Numbered from the stretch's first letter, positions 1 to 12,047 are shown. The stretch: 64,000 nt of DNA from Liriodendron chinense (GCA_003013855.2 PVNU02002353.1:3038001-3102000); one strand, 5' to 3'. A program made the numbers and translations. Notes: generated by a model from the sequence alone, not told the origin.

Positions 1-1048
1 AACCAGATTGCAAGATAAGTCTAAAGGTCCCAATAGCTTCCACATGCGAACGCATCCGATTTCCTGAATAGATGCTTTGTTCACTTTGCGTTGGTTTCCT
101 TTGGTTGAGAAAACCCTGCATGGTATTGGCAACATGGATTGTAGAACCCGAATCAATCCACCAAGTGTTATGAAGAACGTCAACCATATTAGATTCATAA
201 CACACTAAGGAGATAAGATTACCTTTCTTTTCGAGCCAATTCTTGTATTTGGGGCATTCTTTCTTCATGTGTCCTTTCTTTTTGCAGAAGAAGCATGTGA
301 TAGTGTCTTTATTACCAACTTGATTAGTTAGCCTTTTGTTATTCTTCTTCTTTTGAAAAGCACATTTTCCCTTTCCTGTATGTCCATTTCCATGAGTTAC
401 TAGATGAGCGCTCTCTAGTTTCTCCTGCTTCAATCTCCCTTCCTGTTGAACACACATGGTCAATAATTCATTAATTGACCATTTTTCCTTATGTGTATTG
501 TAGGAAATCTTGAATGACCCATATTCAGTAGGTAGGGAGTTGAGTATGAAGTGGACAAGAAATGTCTCAGAAATCTCAATCTCTAGGGATTTGAGCTGGG
601 CTATTATATCCCTCATTTCCATAATATGCTCACGCACTCCACTATTTCCATTGTACTTCATGGATGACATTTTAGTCATTAGGGTGCTGGCCAATGCCTT
701 ATCAGAACTCACATATTGTTCTTCAACAGCATTAAGGAATTCCTTTGCCTTAGTGCATGTAGGGATAGATCCCCGAATACTTTTTCCTACATGAGTCTTA
801 ATGAGCATCAAGCTTAAGCGATTAGATCGCTCCCAACGCTCATATGTGACCCTTTCATTTGGCGTACTTAATTCCGTGGGAATGGGTGGTTCATCCATAC
901 GAATTGCCAAATCAAGGTCCATGCACCCTAATGTAAGGAGAACTTTCTCCTTCCAATCCGAGAAATTGTCACCACTTAACATTGGGATACGAGATGATTT
1001 ATTTGACATAAAAGCAGATGACATAGCCTCCCTATGGGGCAAAGCCAT
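1..1048 (-). CDS. Ty1/copia gag-protease, 5' part of polyprotein (runs off left edge)
   Basis: I read this frame codon by codon on the minus strand: it is open for 349 codons from ATG at 1048 (in-frame TGA just upstream) to the window edge. Gag packages retrotransposon RNA and the protease matures the polyprotein. Visible motifs are a CX2CX4HX4C zinc knuckle (C252, C255, H260, C265) and the aspartic-protease motif WWIDSGST with D299. The last residues enter the GAG-pre-integrase region. No frameshift or stop is seen, so this element may be young. Integrase, RT and RNase H would lie left of the window. The frame has no stop inside the window, so simple ORF listings show only antisense shadows here. 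Confidence 0.93.
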   Translation of the reverse strand, partial: MALPHREAMSSAFMSNKSSRIPMLSGDNFSDWKEKVLLTLGCMDLDLAIRMDEPPIPTELSTPNERVTYERWERSNRLSLMLIKTHVGKSIRGSIPTCTKAKEFLNAVEEQYVSSDKALASTLMTKMSSMKYNGNSGVREHIMEMRDIIAQLKSLEIEISETFLVHFILNSLPTEYGSFKISYNTHKEKWSINELLTMCVQQEGRLKQEKLESAHLVTHGNGHTGKGKCAFQKKKNNKRLTNQVGNKDTITCFFCKKKGHMKKECPKYKNWLEKKGNLISLVCYESNMVDVLHNTWWIDSGSTIHVANTMQGFLNQRKPTQSEQSIYSGNRMRSHVEAIGTFRLILQSG

Positions 1049-1922
1049 TAATTTTCAAGGAATAATCGCAATTGTTGATGCCATTGCCTTAGGAATAATC
1101 AGATACAATTTATAATGTAATTTGTGACTGGACATTATCATGGTTTAAAATGCTGTGGCTACTCCTCGAGCCAATCAAATGTTTTTAAACTTTATAATGG
1201 CATCTATGGGTAATAGTCTATAAATTGACTAAACTAAATGCCAATGTAAGATCCTAAACCAATATGGAATCATGAAATATTAAACACATGGTAATATGTG
1301 TAAATTTCATCAAAATATCCATTCTGTTACAATAAAGTACTTCTGTAATTTTCTGTCTGCAAATAGGCCCCTGTTAAATTCTGTATAAGACCCTGTAATA
1401 TTACAGTTATATACTTACTGTAAATTTTATTGTATACAGGTTCCTGTTACGAATTTTAAAAACAGATCCCAAAAAAATTAAAATTACAAAAAGATACCCC
1501 TGAATTAAATTTTATTTTTGCTCAATCCAAAATATAATAAAATTAATGTCCAAATGCATTTTGCTCAACTTTTAAAAAAAATATGAAAGATACATTTAAT
1601 TAAAGAGAAAAAGGTATAAGATCGCATGATCTCTTCATTAAAATGCTGAAAACCAAATAGGCAATAAAGTGATATGATACATCACCATTATCTCGAATAA
1701 ATTACACCAATAATTAGGTGCCTTCATTAAAATAAAACCATAAGATTTAAACAAAAAATAAATCTTCTGAAATTCAACTAATTCCAATAAATAAAAAAAA
1801 TTATAACTTTAGCATGACATCTATATGGAGTTTATGTGAATTTTAGAACTTTATAAATTCACATAAATTCTACAAAAAATACAAATAACAAAGCATAAAA
1901 CAACCATCATGTTCCAGAGTGT
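1049..1922 (-). other. copia 5' untranslated leader
   Basis: AT-rich, non-coding DNA between the copia primer-binding site and the gag start codon. No coding frame or separate element is recognised. Confidence 0.6.
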
Positions 1923-1934
1923 GCTCTGATACCA
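1923..1934 (-). promoter_or_regulatory. copia primer-binding site (initiator tRNA-Met type)
   Basis: The minus strand reads TGGTATCAGAGC, the classical plant copia primer-binding site complementary to the 3' end of initiator tRNA-Met. It lies three bases from the LTR end at 1938, which fixes element orientation and the LTR boundary. Confidence 0.92.
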
Positions 1935-1937
1935 CAA

Positions 1938-2044
1938 TGATGGATATTAAAGAAGAATAAAATCAGCGGAAGTTCAAGATCTTACCTCCGGCTATGATGA
2001 TTAGCTTTATATTTTGTCAAAGATTGAAATCCTGGTGGAGTTGA
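1938..2044 (-). mobile_element. copia 5' LTR, inner portion (interrupted)
   Basis: This is the PBS-proximal part of the copia LTR; on the minus strand it ends ATATCCATCA next to the PBS. The LTR is interrupted after 2044 by the large-LTR element and resumes at 10946. The five bases GTTGA at 2040-2044 are the target duplicated by that insertion. Confidence 0.85.
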
Positions 2045-5000
2045 TGCTACAACCCGAAGATTGCACACCTAAGTGCAGGTAGCGAAGTAGTAAAATACTC
2101 GGTAAGACCGAGGTCGATCCACAGGGATTGGGGTTAAGAACATTTAGAGGAATTAGTTTAGGTGAATGAGATGAAGTCTGGTTTATCCACGAGAGTGGAG
2201 CAAGTTGTGTGTGGTGAAAAAAACAAAAATAGAAAAGGGGCTAAGGCATCAGGGATCCACCTTTGATTCATTGACAAGATTTGATCCATTGGTCCAACTA
2301 TAACTCAACTGGAATTGAATAAAGATTCATTCCAACCGGAAGATAAAACAGTTAAACCATTTGCATATTTCATAAAAGATGGTGATCTGAACCGATTGAT
2401 TTGACCATGAAGCACTCGTTAGTTGATCGCATGGAATTCCAAGCATCCACTGTGCCCGGAGTCGACAATGGATCAAGGAATTGTACAGATCAACAACTTT
2501 GCCAACAAGTCAACCGATAAGATCACAATTCATACGATCAAATGCATACTTACAAGATAGGAGGCTTTGATTGACCAATCCAACCGTTAAGATCTCGTCT
2601 ATCGATCGCAGGGAATCCAAAGCATCCAATGTGCCCGGAGTCTACAATGGATCAAGGGATTTTACAGATCGATGACTTTACTTACACTAGCTCGATGACC
2701 GTAGGGAATCCAAAGCATCCAACGTGCCCGGAGTCGACGATGGATCAAGGGACTTTATCGATCATGAACTAGCTAATTGGTGTGCAAGGGATCCCAAGCA
2801 TCCAACGTGCCCGGAGTCGACGATGGATCAAGGGGCTTGCACAACAATAGCGTCCGCCGAGGTGGATAACCGAACCAATCAACCAAAGATAACTCCAACA
2901 TTCACACACCAATGTTGAACCAAAAGAACCATAGCTTGCAAATTTCTTCAAAGGCTTCACCCCTAGCCTTAGCTAGAGGTTTAGCCAACCATGCTACAAT
3001 GGATGACTAAATTCTCTACAAAGGAAAAAACTACTCTACACTACAAAAGAAAGAAAGAAAACTAAAGAAGAGAAGAGAACTCTTGAATGGGATTTGAGGG
3101 ATTTGAGGGATTTGAGGGATGATTCAAATGAGGAGGAGAGGCCTCCTTTTATAGCCTTATGAGGAGCTTCCAAGCCTCCTCCCAATCCTAGGTGGCACAC
3201 CAAAAGTTTCTTTAGGTTTGGGAATGGAGTTAGGCTTGGAGTGCCCAAAGCAAACTTTGCTTTTAGGTTTGGGCTTGGAGTTAGGCTTGGATGGACATGT
3301 GGCAAGAAAAGTACTCCAATCCTAGGTGTCACTCCAAGCCTAAAGCAAACTTTTCTTTTGGGTTTGGGCTTGGAGTGAGGCTTGGATGATGAGGTGGCAT
3401 TTGCTTGGCCCAAGGATGGAAGATGTTAAGGTGAGTTAACTCAGTCCACATGAGTTGGAGTTGACTGGGTTTACATGGAGAATCTGGACAATCTGGACTG
3501 TTCATTGAAGTGGGGGCCACTTGAGTTAGATGATCACATGAGAAGGTAGGGCCTACTAGACGATGTGATGAAGTGGGGTCCACTGATTGCAGACGTCCCT
3601 GGTTGGTGCTGTCATTTGGAACAAAGGCTCTCTCGTCCACTTGCTGTAGTAATGGATGGTTGATGGATTGGATGGTGAGCATGTGTGGGCCCAACTTTGC
3701 TGGACGGCTGAGCTGGTTTCGCTGCATTGATGGACGACTGGATGTTGTGAAGATGAAGAGGACGGCTGGAACGTCCATTGCTTGGACTGCTGAAGGTGGA
3801 GATCTGCTGGATCCAAGGCCGGTGGATTTGGTCTTGGACGTCCAGCCCTGGTGGACGATTGCAAATGACGGTGGGTCCACCTGCTTGATGGACGGCGTTG
3901 ATGTGCTGCACGTGTGAAGCTTGGATTTGCTCCACCATGGATGGACGGTAGAGATGAAGATGGTGGCCAGCTGAGATGGTTGGACGCTGGAGCTTTGGGC
4001 TGACCGCTGATGGCTTTGGATGGTGTTGATGAACGCTGGACACGTGATCAACAGTTTGTGGGGTCCACTAGATGATGGATTGCTGCAGAACGTTGATGAA
4101 GCTACTAGTCTTTGATGGCACATGTGGTTGGAGATGAGGTCTGCCGCTGTTGAGTGCTTGTTGGCTCCACACATGTACAAGATGAGAGGGTGGATTGAAG
4201 ATAGGTTGAAGTGGATGGTGGGATGCAGCACTACTCGCTGGATGTGTGGCTGGAGATGGACGGTCCACTGAGAGAGGGGGGCTGCATGTGTGAAGGTGGA
4301 TGATCCACCTGATGGACGGCTGGAAGGATGGAGGGATCAGCATCAGCTGTGGGGTCCACCTTGGAGACGTCCTTGCTTAGTGGCCTGTGCTGGGCGGTGA
4401 AGATGGCTGGACGTGTTGGTGCTGCAGATGTGGTCCACCATCTGGACGGTTGAAGGTTGGACGGCCGGAGTTTGCTGGCTGATGATGGAGATGAAGGACG
4501 GCTGCTGATGGCTGGACGTGGATGATGCAGCTGGAGATGGATTGTTGATGAAGGTTGTACGCTGATGCAGATGGACGGCTGCTTCTCATCAGATGTGTAG
4601 CTGGTACACACGTGTCGGTCACTCATGATGGATGGTTGGAGGATGGACGCTGGTCCTGATGGATGGACGACTTGGGATTTCAATGTTGTTGGTCCTCTCA
4701 TGTCGTGCATGTGCATGGGCTTCATCAAATGGTTGATAGTTGAATGGATGGTGAAGATGATGGGATCTCCATCTGATCTGCACACAGCCTGGACCTCCAA
4801 AATGTGTGACCTTGATAAGGTCCTTCGGGGCATCTTCTTCTATCTCAATCATACAATATGGTCCAGCCTTCGACCTTTATATTTCAATTTCCTCAAGAGC
4901 TATCTCCATGCTTGATTTTGGTCTTTAAACGTATTGATTGACTTGAATCTTGTCCAACCTCTCCTGATCACCTGGACATTGAAAAATCGCCTAATGAGGG

Positions 5001-5072
5001 ATAATTAACTGGAAAAACAATGATAATGCTCTTAACAACCAGGGTTAATTATACAATATTAGGTACTCATCA
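2045..5072 (-). repeat. 3' LTR of the large-LTR element
   Basis: Copy of 7913-10940. Its first kilobase contains a short tandem motif with GTGCCCGGAGTCGACRATGG (about 2450, 2630, 2725, 2810). The middle (3060-3400) carries GGCTTGGAGT-type repeats, and 3500-4700 is rich in TGGACGG. Long minus-strand Ser/Pro/His-rich ORFs here result from this composition and are not called genes. Confidence 0.93.
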
Positions 5073-5084
5073 CACCCCCCAACC
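5073..5084 (-). promoter_or_regulatory. polypurine tract
   Basis: The minus strand reads GGTTGGGGGGTG directly against the LTR edge, the expected start site of plus-strand DNA synthesis. A second similar G-rich run lies at 6061-6076, next to a stretch with GAGGACAATG. Such paired tracts occur in Tat-type elements. Confidence 0.75.
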
Positions 5085-6268
5085 AGCATTTTGCTATTCT
5101 CGAGCAAAACATGCGAAAATCATCGAAGGATTTTTCGAAATACTGCAATTTATCTTCGACAGTTTTCATCAATTGAAATCATCTCGAGGCTTCTCTTATT
5201 TCCTAATGAAACATAGATAAAGAGAAGAAAAGATTTTATGTGATCCTTCAAATTATCTAAACAATAGAGTTTCTAAGGCATATAGTTTTGAAAATATTTT
5301 AGCTTAGATTCTAGTCACTTAGTAGACAACTCAATTGGGTTCAAAGCATTAATCATTCAATAGAAGCATTTTAAACATTGAGTTCCATGGTGCACGGTGA
5401 GGTCTAGCCTTAACACAACTAGGGGTTCAGTCTTCTACTTTCATGTTGACATTGATGATTGAAGAGAATGGTCAGATCAACCAAGTCACTGATTTCGAAC
5501 CTTGCTACTGTTCTTTTCAACATTTTCCAGCTTTTGATTTTTTTTTTTTTTTTTTCAATCAATAACCGATAGCCGAAGACTCCAAAAGGCTCACTTCGTA
5601 CTATGGTAATGTTTTGTAATGGTAACGACAATGGATGAAAATCCTTGCCCCAAATTACTATGAATATCCCTTTTTTTTTTTCTTTTTTTTTTTTTTTAAC
5701 TTTTCTATGAACCAAGTAGACAAGGATCTCCAGGCTTGGTTCCAATCATTCTCAACAATCATCAAGTCAACATTATAGTATCAAACTCAAATCCTGGTAG
5801 TGCAAGCTAGATGTGAACTTGTGAAAATTCATGACTCAATCAATGTTTATCATTTTCTAATAGAAGATTAATGGAAAGAACTCAATTTTGAAATTTACTG
5901 AAGCAACTAAACTCTAAGTTTTAACATTGTCATCACTAAATGCCTTTTTATTCTACTATTCAAATTATTTCGAAATCACATAAATCCCTAGATTTTTTTT
6001 TTTTAAATAGCATAAGACTAGAAAATTTTAACAACATTCTCAATAAAATTCCGCAGGAATTCCCACCCCCCAACCTAAATTCGACATTGTCCTCAATGTT
6101 GAAAAATATGCAATGTAACATAATATGAGAGCAACAACAAAAAGAAGAGTGAGTGAGAGAGTACCTGAGAGAATTATTAAAGAGCGAGTTTATTCATACC
6201 TATAAGCAAAGACAAGAAATCCTAATCTAAACTAATCTATCCTAGGAAAGCAGGGAAATGGATCTCCA
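5085..6268 (-). other. untranslated 3' interior of the large-LTR element
   Basis: AT-rich DNA with T-runs (5537-5556, 5669-5698) and no recognisable protein. Pol genes would be expected about here in an autonomous relative; none is seen. Confidence 0.6.
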
Positions 6269-7699
6269 TCAGACTAGGAGATCAATCAAGAGAATAGACT
6301 GGAGCAGGATCATCATGTATTTCAACAAATTTCGCATTAGGACCATCCATAGTCCTGCTCGGCAATGTACATGGGTGTTCTTAATCATTATGGGCCAATA
6401 GAAATTCTCACCACATGTACGAGAAAAGGAGACATCATCAAGAAAATATCTCCTTAATGCATTAACTGGGCAATGGTTTATCAAGAACGGATCTTCCCAG
6501 TAATGGTCCACTTCAGTCTGAAAAGACCAAAGCGATGGAGAGACTTCAAATGATTCTTCAAATGGTGGTGTCTTCTCCATATGATCAGAATCTCCCGGTG
6601 CTTCCACAATAGATGGTATTAAGTGAGAATCAGTGGGAAACATCTTTTCATGCACCGGGTCTTGCAAGGCGTTCACTATTTCTTGAATCATGGGATCATT
6701 CGAATCTTCAAAGTGAGCCAAGCAATCTTCCAAAGAATTAGGACACTTAATACAGGAAAACTCTTCATCACTAATGAAATTGGGCATGTCAACTTGGTGG
6801 ATTGTATCAAAATCACTTTGTTGGAGAATTTCCATGGCATGATTATTAACTAGAGGCTCAGAAGAGATTAACCTTTGGGGAAACGGGACCACGGGCTCAT
6901 AAGCACACTCTGAGTCCTCATCTTGTTGAACATCACCAATCATATTATCACCCTCAGATTTTTCGGATTCCTCAGGTTCGTCAACCTTCATTAGAATCTC
7001 TTCATTATATCTAAAGGTAATAGTATCTCCGTCACGCTCAACAAGTATATCGGAAGAATTGAAATCAATCACCTCGAGTTGTTCAATTAGGTTAGACAGA
7101 GGTTGGACTAGGGAAGTCTCTTCCTCCGTCTCAGTGAGGTGTGATTCCATGTGCTCAATCAATGTTTCCATCTCATTGATGATTTGTGAGGTGCTTTCCA
7201 TTTGCAACGTATCCTCGAGAGTCTTTTTCGGTGGAGACACATAAATAGGGGGCCCTTGGGGATAGTTAACATTCATTGTTGGTCTGTCTCTCCAATTGGA
7301 ATTTTGATAGTTCCGCCAATTAGGTTTGTTCGCATTGTATGATGGCGCACTATATGGTTGTTGATAAGCATAGCCATACAAACAATCATACATCGACCTA
7401 ACCGGTGGATCATAATATACATTGTTCTCATTCCAATACTCACGCAACCTTTTAACCGGTGGAACATCGTATACGTTGTTCTCACTCCAATACTCATGTA
7501 ACGTTTTAACCGGTGGAACATCGTATACGTTGTTCTCACTCCAATACTCACGGAGCGTTTTACCGGATGAAACTTTACGTGTATTGTTTTCATGTAGATA
7601 ATCACGCATGGAGCATTCCTTACCATTGTGCTTTGATTGCCTTTCATCTTCTAGAAGAATTTTAGCGTATTTCTGTGTCCACTCATCATATATGGGCAT
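6269..7699 (-). CDS. gag-like protein of the non-autonomous LTR element (476 aa)
   Basis: This is the only long frame inside the element. The N-terminal third has an 18-residue repeat around EYWSENNVYDVPPV, three copies near residues 51, 69 and 87. It is followed by an aromatic, Asn-rich stretch with PNWRNYQNSNWR near residue 127, which resembles the C-terminal part of Tat/Athila-type Gag proteins. The rest is acidic. No zinc knuckle or protease motif is visible. The frame is uninterrupted, which suggests it was kept or the insertion is young. Role in RNA packaging is inferred from position only. The strongly basic frame at 7273-7647 is an overlapping shadow. Confidence 0.6.
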   Translation of the reverse strand: MPIYDEWTQKYAKILLEDERQSKHNGKECSMRDYLHENNTRKVSSGKTLREYWSENNVYDVPPVKTLHEYWSENNVYDVPPVKRLREYWNENNVYYDPPVRSMYDCLYGYAYQQPYSAPSYNANKPNWRNYQNSNWRDRPTMNVNYPQGPPIYVSPPKKTLEDTLQMESTSQIINEMETLIEHMESHLTETEEETSLVQPLSNLIEQLEVIDFNSSDILVERDGDTITFRYNEEILMKVDEPEESEKSEGDNMIGDVQQDEDSECAYEPVVPFPQRLISSEPLVNNHAMEILQQSDFDTIHQVDMPNFISDEEFSCIKCPNSLEDCLAHFEDSNDPMIQEIVNALQDPVHEKMFPTDSHLIPSIVEAPGDSDHMEKTPPFEESFEVSPSLWSFQTEVDHYWEDPFLINHCPVNALRRYFLDDVSFSRTCGENFYWPIMIKNTHVHCRAGLWMVLMRNLLKYMMILLQSILLIDLLV

Positions 7700-7887
7700 G
7701 ATAACACTCTAATGAAAATAAAAGAAAATCTAGAAAGAATAGTAAAAGAGGGAAAGAGGAAGGATATTACTCGAGAAGAAGAATATGCAGCTATTGATAA
7801 TCCCTAAAAATAAAACAAACAAGTTAGTAAACTATTGACAATATATATACACAAACCAATTCCAAAAATATTCTTAAACCGATGCCA

Positions 7888-7906
7888 ATCCCCGGCAGCG
7901 GCACCA
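7888..7906 (-). promoter_or_regulatory. primer-binding site of the large-LTR element (tRNA-Asp-like)
   Basis: The minus strand reads TGGTGCCGCTGCCGGGGAT, six bases from the LTR edge. It resembles the tRNA-Asp primer site of Athila/Tat elements (TGGCGCCGTTGCCGGGG) with two differences. Confidence 0.75.
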
Positions 7907-7912
7907 AAAGCT

Positions 7913-10900
7913 TGCTGCAACCCGAAGATTGCACACCCAAGTGCAGGTAGTGAAGTAGTAAAATACTCGGTAAGACCAAGGTCGATCCACAGGGATTGGG
8001 GTTAAGAACACTTAGAGGAATTAGTTTAGGTGAGTGAGATGAAGTCTGGTTTATCCACGAGAGTGGAGCAAGTTGTGTGTGGTGAAAAAAACAAAAATAG
8101 AAAAGGGGCTAAGGCATCAGGGATCCACCTTTGATTCATTGACAAGATTTGATCCATTGTTCCAATTATAACTCAACTGGAATTGAATAAAGATTCATTC
8201 CAACCGGAAGATAAAACAGTTAAACCATTTGCATATTTCATAAAAGACGGTGATCTGAACCGATTGATTTGACCATGAAGCACTCGTTAGTTGATCGCAT
8301 GGAATTCCAAGCATCCACTGTGCCCGGAGTCGACAATGGATCAAGGAATTGTACAGATCAACAACTTTGCCAACAAGTCAACCGATAAGATCACAATTCA
8401 TACGATCAAATGCATACTTACAAGATAGGAGGCTTTGATTGACCGATCCAACCGTTAAGATCTCGTCTATCGATCGCAGGGAATCCAAAGCATCCAATGT
8501 GCCCGGAGTCTACAATGGATCAAGGGATTTTACAGATCGATGACTTTACCTGCACTAGCTCGATGACCGTAGGGAATCCAAAGCATCCAACGTGCCCGGA
8601 GTCGACGATGGATCAAGGGACTTTATCGATCATGAACTAGCTAATTGGTGTGCAAGGGATCCCAAGCATCCAACGTGCCCGGAGTCGACGATGGGTCAAG
8701 GGGCTTGCACAACAATAGCGTCCGCCGAGGTGGATAACCGAACCAATCAACCAAAGATAACTCCAACATTCACACACCAATGTTGAACCAAAAGAACCAT
8801 AGCTTGCAAATTTCTTCAAAGGCTTCACCCCTAGCCTTAGCTAGAGGTTTAGCCAACCATGCTACAATGGATGACTAAATTCTCTACAAAGGAAAAAACT
8901 ACTCTACACTACAAAAGAAAGAAAGAAAACTAAAGAAGAGAAGAGAACTCTTGAATGGGATTTGAGGGATTTGAGGGATTTGAGTGATGATTCAAATGAG
9001 GAGGAGAGGCCTCCTTTTATAGCCTTATGAGGAGCTTCCAAGCCTCCTCCCAATCCTAGGTGGCACACCAAAAGTTTCTTTAGGTTTGGGAATGGAGTTA
9101 GGCTTGGAGTGCCCAAAGCAAACTTTGCTTTTAGGTTTGGGCTTGGAGTTAGGCTTGGATGGACATGTGGCAAGAAAAGTACTCCAATCCTAGGTGTCAC
9201 TCCAAGCCTAAAGCAAACTTTTCTTTTGGGTTTGGGCTTGGAGTGAGGCTTGGATGATGAGGTGGCATTTGCTTGGCCTAAGGATGGAAGATGGTAAGGT
9301 GAGTTAACTCAGTCCACATGAGTTGGAGTTGACTGGGTTTACATGGAGAATCTGGACAATCTGGACTGCTCATTGAAGTGGGGGCCACTTGAGTTAGATG
9401 ATCACATGAGAAGGTAGGGCCTACTGGACGATGTGATGAAGTGGGGTCCGCTGATTGCAGACGTCCCTGGTTGGTGCTGTCATTTGGAACAAAGGCTCTC
9501 TCGTCCACTTGCTGTAGTAATGGATGGTTGATGGATTGGATGGTGAGCACGTGTGGGCCCAACTTTGCTGGACGGCTGAGCTGGTTCCGCTGCATTGATG
9601 GACGGCTGGATGTTGTGAAGATGAAGAGGACGGCTGGAACGTCCATTGCTTGGACTGCTGAAGGTGGAGATCTGCTGGATCCAAGGCCGGTGGATTTGGT
9701 CTTGGACGTCCAGCCCTGGTGGACGATTGCAAATGAAGGTGGGTCCACCTGCTTGATGGACGGCGTTGATGTGCTGCAGGTGTGAAGCTTGGATTTGCTC
9801 CACCATGGATGGACGGTAGAGATGAAGATGGTGGCCAGCTGAGATGGTTGGACGCTGGAGCTTTGGGCTGACCGCTGATGGCTTTGGATGGTGTTGATGA
9901 ACGCTGGACACGTGATCAACAGTTTGTGGGGTCCACTAGATGATGGATTGCTGCAGAAAATTGATGAAGCTAATAGTCTTTGATGGCACATGTGGTTGGA
10001 GATGAGGTCTGCCGCTGTTGAGTGCTTGTTGGCTCCACACATGTACAAGATGAGAGGGTGGATTGAAGATAGGTTGAAGTGGATGGTGGGATGCAGCACT
10101 ACTCGCTGGATGTGTGGCTGGAGATGGACGGTCCACTGAGAGAGGGGGGCTGCACGTGTGAAGGTGGATGATCCACCTGATGGACGGCTGGAAGGATGGA
10201 GGGATCAGCATCAGCTGTGGGGTCCACCTTGGAGACGTCCTTGCTTAGTGGCCTGTGCTGGGCGGTGAAGATGGCTGGACGTGTTGGTGCTGCAGATGTG
10301 GTCCACCATCTGGACGGTTGAAGGTTGGACGGCCGGAGTTTGCTGGCTGATGATGGAGATGAAGGACGGCTGCTGATGGCTGGACGTGGATGATGCAGCT
10401 GGAGATGGATTGTTGATGAAGGTTGTACGCTGATGTAGATGGACGACTGCTTCTCATCAGATGTGTAGTTGGTTCACACATGTCGGTCACTCATGATGGA
10501 TGGTTGGAGGATGGACGCTGGTCCTGATGGATGGACGGCTTGGGATTTCAATGTTGTTGGTCCTCTCATGTCGTGCATGTGCATGGGCTTCATCAAATGG
10601 TTGATAGTTGAATGGATGGTGAAGATGATGGGATCTCCATCTGATCTGCACACAGCCTGGACCTCCAAAATGTGTGACCTTGATAAGGTCCTTCGGGGCA
10701 TCTTCTTCTATCTCAATCATACAATATGGTCCAGCCTTCGACCTTTATATTTCAATTTCCTCTAGAGCTATCTCCATGCTTGATTTTGGTCTTTAAACGT
10801 ATTGATTGGCTTGAATCTTGTCCAACCTCTCCTGATCACCTGGACATTGAAAAATCGCCTAATGAGGGATAATTAACTGGAAAAACAATGATAATGCTCT

Positions 10901-10940
10901 TAACAACCAGGGTTAATTATACAATATTAGGTACTCATCA
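7913..10940 (-). repeat. 5' LTR of the large-LTR element
   Basis: Same length as 2045-5072 with scattered single-base differences; begins TGCTGCAACC and ends GGTACTCATCA. As the 5' LTR on the minus strand it should hold the promoter. I cannot place a TATA box with confidence. Confidence 0.93.
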
Positions 10941-10945
10941 GTTGA

Positions 10946-11353
10946 TGATACTTCAATGGTGTGACACAATTCAACAGCTATATACCCTTGATTCAAATGA
11001 GAAATCTTCTAGTCTATTCAAGCACTTCATGCACAGATTAGATGGAAAATCACAGGCTATTTTTTCTTGTAGACTAGGGACCCTCCATGAAAATGACTTT
11101 ATATCTTTCTCCCATCAAGAAAGTAGTTACCATATGGAGATAGTGAATGGGTAGTTATCTCCTACACCTTAACCACAATTGCTTAACTAACTAGAAGCAT
11201 AGAGGGAACGGTTACAATAATTTAAAAGACCCAATAGTTTTAAAATTAAACTAACTAAAGTATGGGCTGATGTGTCAATAACTACTTGTGTGATGACATG
11301 GCAATTGAATGTGGGCGACATCAATCACTATCTCAAATGAGATATATCCAACA
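10946..11353 (-). mobile_element. copia 5' LTR, outer portion
   Basis: Continuation of the copia LTR after the nested element. On the minus strand the LTR starts TGTTGGATATATC at 11353, and its end at 1938 mirrors this as ATATCCATCA. Removing the insertion and one GTTGA copy gives a 515-bp LTR. The next five bases, ATTCC (11354-11358), would be the target duplication, but the partner is outside the window. Confidence 0.8.
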
Positions 11354-11546
11354 ATTCCATCCATCGTATTCTTCCCATACATATATGCTTTTAGAGTACA
11401 TGATATCTATTATAGATAGCTATAGATTTACGTGTATCTATTAAGATCTTTAACCTCTCTAGTCTTCTGTACATTCCTCTTATTGTCAATTAAATAAACA
11501 AATAGTTTTTATAACAGTCTCTTATGATTTAACATGGTGTTAGAGC
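11354..11546 (+). mobile_element. remnant of a second copia LTR with primer-binding site
   Basis: Sequence ending ...AACA at 11534 is followed by TGGTGTTAGAGC (11535-11546), a variant of the copia primer site in + orientation. The copia element to the left apparently inserted into this older LTR. The downstream sequence to about 11800 shows no open gag frame. Confidence 0.5.
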
Positions 11547-11819
11547 AATATATATAATCTCGTGGCCTATTGCGCTGGGCTTTTGGATCGGATTTGTTAC
11601 TGCATGTGCAGGGCTTTTAGAGCAACTTAGGAAGTAAATCATCATGTTTCAAAATGTTGTGGGGAATCATTCCAAACTTTATTACATAGGAATTATGGAT
11701 GGCCAGAAATGACAGCAATTTTGAAGGAAAATTTCCTTCTGTAGGCTGTGTCATCTCTGAAGGCAAGCCCTGGATTAAGGTAATTTCAGGTGGAATGCCG
11801 AGGGATAATCATTTCATTT

Positions 11820-12047
11820 TGACAGATCATTGTAGAGCATGAGCCCTAAAAGTTTGGAGATTGAAGGATCAAGTGAACCACTCCCAGGAAGCAGTGGGGA
11901 TTGAATTCCTACCGTTGAAAACTTCTTAGGGCTCACTGTGATATTTATTTGCCATCCAACCTGTTCTCAGGTCAGACCTGTGTGCCTAAGGAAAAACATA
12001 AATATCAGCTTGATCCAAAACTTTTGTGCTCCTAATAAGTTTTCAAC
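11820..12047. mobile_element. GTGGGCCCAC-type short element, left half
   Basis: Carries the family's recognisable text (ATCAGCTTGATCCAAAACTT, 'caacctgtt', 'cagtggggattgaa') and stops at AAGTTTTCAAC. The missing half resumes at 20209, after the CACTA insertion. Confidence 0.75.

Larger units (their letters stand above)
2045..10940 (-). mobile_element. complete non-autonomous large-LTR retrotransposon nested in a copia LTR
   Basis: Two direct repeats of equal length (2045-5072 and 7913-10940, 3,028 bp each) begin TGCT and end CATCA. The insertion is flanked by the perfect target duplication GTTGA at 2040-2044 and 10941-10945. A primer-binding site lies inside the right LTR and a polypurine tract beside the left LTR, both on the minus strand. 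The 2,840-bp interior holds only a gag-like ORF, with no protease, RT, integrase or RNase H, so movement would need proteins in trans. The tRNA-Asp-like PBS suggests the Ty3 Tat/Athila side. The LTRs differ by roughly one or two bases per hundred by eye, so the insertion is fairly recent. Confidence 0.93.

Noticed and set aside
510..1115. Two + strand frames (94 and 104 codons)
   Set aside because: They are antisense shadows of the open copia gag frame on the minus strand.
3329..4833. Several minus-strand Ser/Pro/His/Gln-rich ORFs up to 300 codons, repeated at 9278-10701
   Set aside because: They lie inside the LTRs, overlap one another in several frames and reflect the TGGACGG-rich composition.
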